Of a stretch of 64,000 nt of DNA, positions 26,068 through 32,835 are shown piece after piece. Below the pieces are notes generated by a model that saw nothing but the letters and a program-made list of their open reading frames with translations, ran no database searches and had not been told where the DNA came from. Source of the stretch: JABMPO01 sp964539785 (GTDB lineage: Bacteria; Fidelibacterota; Marinisomatia; Marinisomatales; TCS56); contig CAZIJQ010000001.1 of the NCBI GenBank assembly GCA_964539785.1, positions 46,812 to 110,811 of the forward strand, read 5' to 3'. Made by a program: the position numbers and the translations under genes. Position 1 is the stretch's first letter; the number at the start of each line of letters is the position of its first letter.

Positions 26068-28112
26068 ACTATTTTTATTTAGTACCCGCCACTGGTGTAT
26101 TGGCTCTGTTTTACGCCTTTTGGCGTAGCAGCTGGGTCAATAAACAGGATCCGGGCAACGAAAAAATGCAGGAAATTGGTCTGGCAGTACGTGAAGGAGC
26201 AATGGCGTTTCTGGCCCGTGAATATAAGGTACTGGCAGTTTTTGTTATTGCAGTTGCGGCACTCCTGGCCTGGGGTAATGCTTCGTTAGGCACATCCCTG
26301 GTTGCGGTATCCTTTATTGTTGGTGCTTTTTGTAGCGCCCTGGCCGGATTCTTTGGAATGCGGGTGGCAACAGCAGCTAACACCAGAACCACCCAGGCAG
26401 CCCGCAGCAGCCTCAATGATGCCCTAATGGTAGCTTTTAACGGTGGCGCTGTCATGGGACTAAGTGTTGTTGGTCTAGGCGTGCTGGGCTTATCGGGATT
26501 GTTCATGATTTATGGTGGCCTCAATGCTGATGCCGATCTACCCCGCGTGATGAATATTCTCTCCGGTTTTACAATGGGAGCCAGTTCAATTGCTTTATTC
26601 GCCCGTGTTGGTGGCGGCATATTTACCAAAGCTGCCGACGTTGGCGCTGATCTGGTGGGTAAAGTCGAAGCCGGTATTCCCGAAGATGACCCCCGCAACC
26701 CGGCTACAATTGCCGATAATGTTGGCGATAATGTTGGCGACGTTGCCGGTATGGGAGCCGACTTGTTCGAATCCTATGTGGGATCGATTGTTGGCGCCAT
26801 GGTGCTGGCGGCGGCCGCTGGATTTTCCAACCTGGTATTGCTACCCTTTATCTTGGCGGCATTTGGTATTGTTGTATCAATTTTAGGAACATTTTTTGTC
26901 CGCACCAAAGAAGGTGGTAATCCCCAAACGGCTCTGAACATGGGTGAGTTTGGTGCCGGTGGCTTGATGTTGATTGTCAGTTATTTTGTAATTAAATGGT
27001 TTGTTCCGGAAGCGGTTATGCTTAACGGTAAAGAAGTGGGTAGTTTTGATATTTTCATGGCCACTATCGTTGGTCTGATTGCAGGGATTGTTATCGGATT
27101 GATAACCGAGTATTTTACTTCCGAATCACGGAAACCGTCGCGGACGATTTCCAAATCTTCGGAAACCGGTGCTGCCACCAATATTATCTCTGGGCTGGCT
27201 AATGGTATGTACTCCACGCTTTGGCCGGTAGTGGCGATTGCAATTGCAATCATTTTATCACACCATTTTGCTGGTTTGTATGGAATTGCCATTGCCGCTC
27301 TGGGTATGCTTTCCACTATTGGAATCCAGTTGGCCGTTGATGCCTATGGTCCAATAGCCGACAATGCCGGTGGCTGTGCCGAGATGGCCCAACTGCCAGC
27401 CGAGGTTCGGGAAAGAACCGACAAACTGGATGCCGTTGGCAATACCACCGCTGCAATTGGTAAAGGTTTTGCCATTGGTTCCGCCGCCCTGACAGCTTTG
27501 GCTTTGTTTGCCGCCTATCGTGAAACTGCAGCTGCTGCGCTCGGTATCGATAAATTATCTTTAGATATCAATAACCCGGAAATTATGGCAGGATTGCTGA
27601 TCGGCGGTATGCTTCCGTTCGTATTCTCATCCTTTGCCATGCGGGCTGTTGGAGAAGCGGCTTTCGAAATGATCGAAGAAGTTCGACGCCAATTCCGGGA
27701 GATTAAAGGTCTGCTGGAAGGTGAAGCCAAAGCCGATTATGCTCGTTGCGTGGATATTGCGACTGCAGCGGCCATTAAACGAATGATTGTACCGGGATTG
27801 TTGGCGATTCTGACGCCGGTCTTTTTCGGTTTAGTATTGAAAGAGCACGAGATGCTGGGTGGTGTACTGGCCGGTGTAACCGTGTCCGGTGTGCTGATGG
27901 CTATTTTTATGGCGAATGCCGGCGGCTCCTGGGACAATGCCAAGAAATATATTGAGGGCGGTGCCCACGGCGGAAAAGGCAGTGATGCCCATAAAGCAGC
28001 CGTTGTTGGTGACACCGTAGGTGATCCTTTTAAAGATACAGCCGGACCATCATTGAATATTCTAATTAAACTAATGTCAGTAGTATCGCTGGTTATTGCG
28101 CCCTTATTCTGA
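26064..28112 (+). CDS. hppA: Membrane-bound pyrophosphatase, K+-dependent ion pump
   Basis: The 682-residue integral membrane protein with about 16 helices couples pyrophosphate hydrolysis to Na+ and/or H+ export. Catalytic motifs are intact: DVGADLVGKVEAGIPEDDPR (about 192-211), DNVGDNVGDVAGMGADLFES, and C-terminal GDTVGDPFKDTAGPS. The signature GNTTAAIGKG has Ala where K+-independent pumps carry Lys, so K+ dependence is predicted. The exact ion (Na+, H+ or both) needs semiconserved Glu positions that I did not map. Its place inside a translation-gene run is unusual. Overlap with pth suggests co-translation. Confidence 0.95.
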   Translation: MNYFYLVPATGVLALFYAFWRSSWVNKQDPGNEKMQEIGLAVREGAMAFLAREYKVLAVFVIAVAALLAWGNASLGTSLVAVSFIVGAFCSALAGFFGMRVATAANTRTTQAARSSLNDALMVAFNGGAVMGLSVVGLGVLGLSGLFMIYGGLNADADLPRVMNILSGFTMGASSIALFARVGGGIFTKAADVGADLVGKVEAGIPEDDPRNPATIADNVGDNVGDVAGMGADLFESYVGSIVGAMVLAAAAGFSNLVLLPFILAAFGIVVSILGTFFVRTKEGGNPQTALNMGEFGAGGLMLIVSYFVIKWFVPEAVMLNGKEVGSFDIFMATIVGLIAGIVIGLITEYFTSESRKPSRTISKSSETGAATNIISGLANGMYSTLWPVVAIAIAIILSHHFAGLYGIAIAALGMLSTIGIQLAVDAYGPIADNAGGCAEMAQLPAEVRERTDKLDAVGNTTAAIGKGFAIGSAALTALALFAAYRETAAAALGIDKLSLDINNPEIMAGLLIGGMLPFVFSSFAMRAVGEAAFEMIEEVRRQFREIKGLLEGEAKADYARCVDIATAAAIKRMIVPGLLAILTPVFFGLVLKEHEMLGGVLAGVTVSGVLMAIFMANAGGSWDNAKKYIEGGAHGGKGSDAHKAAVVGDTVGDPFKDTAGPSLNILIKLMSVVSLVIAPLF

Positions 28113-28127
28113 TAAACTGGAGGTTAT

Positions 28128-28769
28128 GTGAAATACTACGAAATTCTTTACATTGTTAACCCAAACTTCGAGCAGCCACGCATCGATGAAATTAAAAAAG
28201 AAGTGGCTGGTGAAGTAACTAAATTGATGTCTGCGGAGATTATCAACCATCGCATTTTTGGAAAAAAAAGGTTGGCCTACCAGATTGAAAAACATAAATA
28301 TGGTACCTACATGTTATTGCACCTTGATGCCAAAGACAGCACCAAACTGATCGAGGTTAATTCTTTTTTCGGATTGAATAAATCAATCATTCGACATATT
28401 GTTGTTCGTCTTGATCAGCGCCCGGAAGAAGATTTGACCCCGGAAGCCAGCAACCTTAATATAGGAACTGCCCGGGAACAAAGTTCAGCACCCGCGAAAG
28501 AGTCTGAAGCCCCAGTCGAAGAAGTAAAAGAAGTTGCGGATGATGAAACCCCTGTCGAAGAAGTTGCAGTTGAAGGTGTAGACGAAGAAGCTGTTGTTGA
28601 AGAAGCGAATGAAGCCCCAGTTGAAGAAACCGTGGTTGAAGATGTCGCCGATGAAGTGACTGAAACCCCAGTCGAAGAAACTGTGGTTGAAAAGGTTGCC
28701 GAAGAAGCAACTGAAGAACCAGCCGCCGAAGCTGAGCCGGCTGAAAAAGAAACCGAAGATAAGTCGTAA
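28128..28769 (+). CDS. rpsF: 30S ribosomal protein S6 with long acidic repeat tail
   Basis: The GTG start follows TGGAGG at optimal spacing. The first 100 residues are normal S6 (YYEILYIVNPNFEQPRID, then KRLAYQIEKHKYGTYMLLH and FGLNKSIIRHIVVRLDQ). A tail of about 110 residues follows, built from repeats of P-VEE-V-V and E-A-EE. S6 is usually about 95-135 residues, so this is an unusually long acidic extension. S6 pairs with S18 in the 30S platform, and rpsR follows 17 bases later. The ssb gene often found between them is absent. Confidence 0.93.
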   Translation: MKYYEILYIVNPNFEQPRIDEIKKEVAGEVTKLMSAEIINHRIFGKKRLAYQIEKHKYGTYMLLHLDAKDSTKLIEVNSFFGLNKSIIRHIVVRLDQRPEEDLTPEASNLNIGTAREQSSAPAKESEAPVEEVKEVADDETPVEEVAVEGVDEEAVVEEANEAPVEETVVEDVADEVTETPVEETVVEKVAEEATEEPAAEAEPAEKETEDKS

Positions 28770-28786
28770 GACCGAAGGATTGAAAT

Positions 28787-29014
28787 ATGGCTTTTGTAAG
28801 TAGAAGAAAATTCTGTTATTTTAAGGAAAACGGAATCACTGAAATCGATTATAAAGATGTTAAACTGTTAAAACGCTTTACAACCGAACAGGGCAAAATA
28901 ATGCCGCGGCGGGTAACAGGAACCAGTGCGAAAATGCACCGCAAAATGGTTCGCGCCATTAAACGTGCCCGCAGCATCGCTCTTATGCCCTATATCAGCG
29001 AGGCCGGCGACTAA
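28787..29014 (+). CDS. rpsR: 30S ribosomal protein S18
   Basis: The 75-residue basic protein shows the S18 landmarks: RRKFCYFKENGITEIDYKD, LLKRFTTEQGKIMPRRVTG and a C-terminal KRARSIALMPYI. It binds S6 in the platform of the small subunit. The gene lies between rpsF and rplI, the conserved S6-S18-L9 order. The start is preceded by AAGGATTG. Confidence 0.96.
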   Translation: MAFVSRRKFCYFKENGITEIDYKDVKLLKRFTTEQGKIMPRRVTGTSAKMHRKMVRAIKRARSIALMPYISEAGD

Positions 29015-29074
29015 AGCCTGGCCATAAGTTTTCATTTCTCAATCGAAAGAATTTTAAGGACATAGAGGTCAATT

Positions 29075-29518
29075 ATGGATGTTATTTTACTCCAGGATGT
29101 TGAAAACCTGGGCACGGCTGGCGATATCGTTGCAGTAAAGCCCGGATTTGCCAGGAATTTTCTGGTACCACGGGGCTATGCTCTGCGGGCCTCCAAAAGA
29201 AATCTGGCAGTAGCCGAAGAGCAGAAAAAAATTGCTAAATCCCGCTCTCGACGCGAACAGAAAGAGCAGGAAGCATTGGTCAGCAAGCTTACCGGCATTG
29301 AATTAACGATAGAAGTACAGGTAGGTGAGGAAGAACGGATGTTTGGTTCTGTCACCAGTCAGGATATTCACAGTGCGCTGAAGGCAAAAGGTGTTGCTGT
29401 TGAGCGTCACGATATCTTGTTGGAAGAGCCGATCAAGGCGTTGGGCATTTATAGCGTTCCCGTTAAAATTTCTGCAGAATTGAAGCCCGAATTAAGGATT
29501 TATGTAATAAAAGCATAA
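29075..29518 (+). CDS. rplI: 50S ribosomal protein L9
   Basis: The 147 residues fit standard L9: the N-terminal domain MDVILLQDVENLGTAGDIV with GFARNFLVPRGYAL (rRNA binding), a long connecting helix (EEQKKIAKSRSRREQKEQ), and a C-terminal domain (FGSVTSQDI). It is the last gene of the S6-S18-L9 set and is followed by a strong terminator. Confidence 0.96.
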   Translation: MDVILLQDVENLGTAGDIVAVKPGFARNFLVPRGYALRASKRNLAVAEEQKKIAKSRSRREQKEQEALVSKLTGIELTIEVQVGEEERMFGSVTSQDIHSALKAKGVAVERHDILLEEPIKALGIYSVPVKISAELKPELRIYVIKA

Positions 29519-29539
29519 ATATCGATATTTCCAGCTACT

Positions 29540-29578
29540 AAACCCCCGGATGCTCAATCGAGTGTTGCGGGGGTTTTC
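29540..29578 (+). terminator. Rho-independent terminator after rplI
   Basis: AAACCCCCG (29540-29548) pairs with CGGGGGTTT (29568-29576), with a 19-base loop and a T-rich 3' side, 21 bases after the rplI stop. It marks the end of the ruvB-to-rplI run and separates priA. Confidence 0.85.
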
Positions 29579-29620
29579 TGTGTAAGGGGGTAAATAGCAT
29601 AATGGTCGGAAGGTGTTAAT

Positions 29621-31906
29621 TTGTTTGTCAAAGCTGTTGCTCCATGCCCCGTGAGCCCGCTATTTTCGCCTGTTATGTATGCCGAAGTTGCTTTTCCTAT
29701 CTCCAGTTATCAGACTTTTACCTACCAGATTCCGGAAGAATTGAATGACCGTGTTAAGGTGGGTGTACGCGTCAAAGCGCCCCTTGGGCGCCGAATGGTC
29801 CAGGGAGTAGTTGTATCCAAGACCGAGACCAGCAAATTTAAAGGAAAAATCCGCGGTCTTTCCGCCTTGATTGATGATTTACCGGTTCTTGATGAGCAAT
29901 TGTGGGAATTGTTGCAGTGGGCCAGCCGTTATTATCTTACCCCATTGGGGCAGGTAGCGAAGACCGCAATGCCCCGTAGTTTGAGTACCGGCTATGAACC
30001 ACAGCGGCGCAAACTAGTCCGTTTTATAACTTTTGGAACGGATACTGAAAAGCTGGCAAAAAAACGTCCGGCTCAGTTCCGGGTGCTGGAATTTTTAAGC
30101 CAGCGGACAGATTCAGTTACGGTGCGAAGCTTAACCGGACTGGTTAGCAATCCCTTGAATGCCTGTCGGAAACTGGCTGAACAGGAATTAGTAGAAATTA
30201 AGGAAGAGGTTGATTTTCCCGACGCAACCGGCTTTAGTTTTAAGCCCATATCTAAAAATATTGAATTTTCTGCCGCCCAACGGCAGGTGCTGACTGAATT
30301 ATCCGGTGCTCTCCAAACTGAAAAATTTCATCCGGCTGTTCTGCACGGAGTTACTGGCAGTGGGAAAACCGAAATCTATATTGAACTTGTTCGCGAGACT
30401 TTGGAACAGGGGCGGACGGCAATCATGTTATTACCTGAAATTGCATTGACGCCGCAAATAGCCGGCCGGTTTCGAGCGGTGTTTGGAGAAACGGTAGCTC
30501 TGTGGCATTCAAAAATGACTACGGCAGTGCGCGCCTGGACCTGGAAGCAAATCTGTGCCGGACAATTCAAGGTCGTGGTTGGCGCCCGCAGCGCGATTTT
30601 TTCCCCAATGCGGAATATTGGCCTGATTGTGGTTGACGAAGAACAAGAGCAATCTTATAAACAGGATTCACCGGAACCACGTTATCATGCCCGGGATGTT
30701 GCTCTGATGCGGGGTAAAATAAGTGAGGCTGTTGTGGTGTTGGCAAGCGCTACACCCAGCCTCGAAAGTTATTACAACCAGATTCAGGGAAAATATTCTT
30801 ATCTCTATTTGAGTGAAAGATTCGGTGGTGCAAAATATCCGCAGGTCCACATTGTGGATATGAATCGCGAGCAGGAAGAGACCGGTAAATCCGGACAGGT
30901 TTTTTCCAGTCTGCTCCTCGAAAAGATTCAAGATCGTTTGTCGAGGGAAGAGCAGATAATTTTGTTGCAAAATCGCCGGGGGTATGCTCCCGTTATCCGG
31001 TGCGGCGATTGTGGTGATATTCTCATGTGTCCCAATTGCCATTTGAGTCTGACCTACCACAGTCGTGGTGATTTCATGCAATGCCATTTTTGTGGTTATT
31101 CCCGGCAAATGATACCGGATCAGTGCCCCTCCTGCCACAGTATTAAACTGCTTTTGGCCGGCACGGGTACGCAAAAAGTCGAGGATATTCTCCGGGACAC
31201 ATTTCCTAAAATGCGGCTCTCACGGCTGGATCTTGATACCACGCGCACAGGAGCAAATTTAACGCGCATTTTACAGGAGTTTGCCGCCGGTGAGGTCGAT
31301 ATTTTGCTGGGTACCCAAATGATAGCAAAGGGACTCGATTTTGAAAATGCTACTCTGGTTGGGATTATCAATGGCGATACAGGTCTTTTCCTGCCGGATT
31401 ATAGAGCGGGTGAAAGAGTCTTCCAGTTGATTTATCAAGCCGCTGGCCGAGCCGGACGCCATAAAAAACCCGGTGAAGTTGTGATCCAGACTTATAATCC
31501 GGAGGATTCGGTAATTAAAAATGCAGCCCGACTTGACCTGAATAAATATTATAATATTGCCTTAAGTGAGCGGCAGGAATTAAACTACACACCATTTAGT
31601 TGGATGGTAAGAATTGAGTTTTCTGGCGAAAAACGTCAAAAAGTGGAAAACCAGGCCACCAAGTGCCGACAGAACTTGCAGCCGGCTTACAAGGGTCTGG
31701 AAATTCTGGGACCGGCGCCATGTTACCGGGAACGATTGAGGAATAAATATCGTTATCAGATTGTGTTTAAATCAAAAAAGGCAATGGATCCGAATGGGAG
31801 CTTGCTACATAATTACCTGCAGCGGAATTTTACTGGTGCTAATGCAATTCGCAATAGTAAATCTGTTCGTACAATAATCGATATTGACCCGGTTTCAATC
31901 TTATGA
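29621..31906 (+). CDS. priA: Primosomal protein N' (replication restart helicase PriA)
   Basis: PriA recognises stalled forks and reloads the replisome. The fold order is standard: 3'-DNA-binding domain (YAEVAFPISSYQTFTYQIP), Walker A GVTGSGKTE near residue 243, DEEQ box (VVDEEQEQSYKQ), and paired zinc sites (CGDCGDILMCPNCH and CHFCGY..CPSCHS). Motif VI follows (QAAGRAGRH). The TTG at 29621 has an AAGGTG site; the ATG at 29675 (MYAEVAFP) begins where most PriA proteins begin, so the first 18 residues are doubtful. Its end overlaps the next gene by ATGA. Confidence 0.95.
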   Translation: MFVKAVAPCPVSPLFSPVMYAEVAFPISSYQTFTYQIPEELNDRVKVGVRVKAPLGRRMVQGVVVSKTETSKFKGKIRGLSALIDDLPVLDEQLWELLQWASRYYLTPLGQVAKTAMPRSLSTGYEPQRRKLVRFITFGTDTEKLAKKRPAQFRVLEFLSQRTDSVTVRSLTGLVSNPLNACRKLAEQELVEIKEEVDFPDATGFSFKPISKNIEFSAAQRQVLTELSGALQTEKFHPAVLHGVTGSGKTEIYIELVRETLEQGRTAIMLLPEIALTPQIAGRFRAVFGETVALWHSKMTTAVRAWTWKQICAGQFKVVVGARSAIFSPMRNIGLIVVDEEQEQSYKQDSPEPRYHARDVALMRGKISEAVVVLASATPSLESYYNQIQGKYSYLYLSERFGGAKYPQVHIVDMNREQEETGKSGQVFSSLLLEKIQDRLSREEQIILLQNRRGYAPVIRCGDCGDILMCPNCHLSLTYHSRGDFMQCHFCGYSRQMIPDQCPSCHSIKLLLAGTGTQKVEDILRDTFPKMRLSRLDLDTTRTGANLTRILQEFAAGEVDILLGTQMIAKGLDFENATLVGIINGDTGLFLPDYRAGERVFQLIYQAAGRAGRHKKPGEVVIQTYNPEDSVIKNAARLDLNKYYNIALSERQELNYTPFSWMVRIEFSGEKRQKVENQATKCRQNLQPAYKGLEILGPAPCYRERLRNKYRYQIVFKSKKAMDPNGSLLHNYLQRNFTGANAIRNSKSVRTIIDIDPVSIL

Positions 31907-32835
31907 AAATAAAAAACAAATATAATCATCCTGGCCGCCACATATTTATTTTCAGTATCATATTGTCGCTGGCTTGCGCCCAGACTGCTTACTACGGACT
32001 TGAATCAGGTTTTCATATTAGTGGATTAGCTCTTGCTGGAGGCGGGGTCGTTATTTCATCGCCGGAAAATGATCGCCAGAACCCGGCCTTGCTCGACCAC
32101 AGCCAGCCAGCGGTCGGTTTCAGTTGGCTGGAATACCCGGCCGGAATCAGTGGCGGAATCGCCAGCTTCCAATTATCCTGGAAAAACCATCCTGTTCAGA
32201 TTGGGCTGCGGCAACTGAATTATGGGGAATTTGACGGCTATGACAATGAAGCCCAATCTACCGGAAGCTACGGTGCTGCTGACACCTGGTTGACCATCTC
32301 AACTGCGGGAACTACTCCCCGGGGCTTTATGAAATATGGTTTGACAGCCGGAGCTTTCACCAGCCAATTGGAAGATTACATTGCTCAAATATTTACCTTT
32401 ACTGCCGGTGTTTCGATTGATTCCAAAAAACATCGCCTGAAAATAGGAGCAGTAATACGAAATCTTGGTTTAGTACGTAAAAATTATACTGAAATCCGGG
32501 AAGATCTGCCAACCCAGGTAGTTGTCGGTGTTGCGCGATCGTTGGCACATCTCCCCCTGGAATTGGCTCTCGATATTGGCTATTATACGCCTAGTAAATC
32601 GTCGTTTGCGGTAGTGAACGGCATTATAAATTTGGCACCTGGACTTAAATTGCGCTGGGGTACCTCCACCGCGAAGATTGATCAGGCTCCGGGATATCAG
32701 GATTACCGGGATTTGCTCGCTGCGTCAGGAGCGGCTGTTTCTTTTACATTTCGCAAAATCAGTATTGACGCCGGTGGCTATTTTTACGGACCGGGTGCCT
32801 ATATCAGCGGCATGGGCTTGGAAATAGCTCTGTAA
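31903..32835 (+). CDS. PorV/PorQ-like outer-membrane beta-barrel protein
   Basis: The 310-residue protein has a signal peptide (FIFSIILSLACAQ). It then shows the opening of the PorV/PorQ family: a Gly-rich SGLALAGGGVV stretch followed by NPALLDHSQPAVGFSW. Alternating beta strands continue to the C-terminus. PorV and PorQ are outer-membrane parts of the type IX secretion system in Bacteroidota, and related proteins are common in FCB bacteria with sorting-domain proteins. This fits the sorting domains seen elsewhere in the window. A direct role in secretion is inferred. It overlaps priA by 4 bases and touches the next gene. Confidence 0.75.
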   Translation: MKIKNKYNHPGRHIFIFSIILSLACAQTAYYGLESGFHISGLALAGGGVVISSPENDRQNPALLDHSQPAVGFSWLEYPAGISGGIASFQLSWKNHPVQIGLRQLNYGEFDGYDNEAQSTGSYGAADTWLTISTAGTTPRGFMKYGLTAGAFTSQLEDYIAQIFTFTAGVSIDSKKHRLKIGAVIRNLGLVRKNYTEIREDLPTQVVVGVARSLAHLPLELALDIGYYTPSKSSFAVVNGIINLAPGLKLRWGTSTAKIDQAPGYQDYRDLLAASGAAVSFTFRKISIDAGGYFYGPGAYISGMGLEIAL

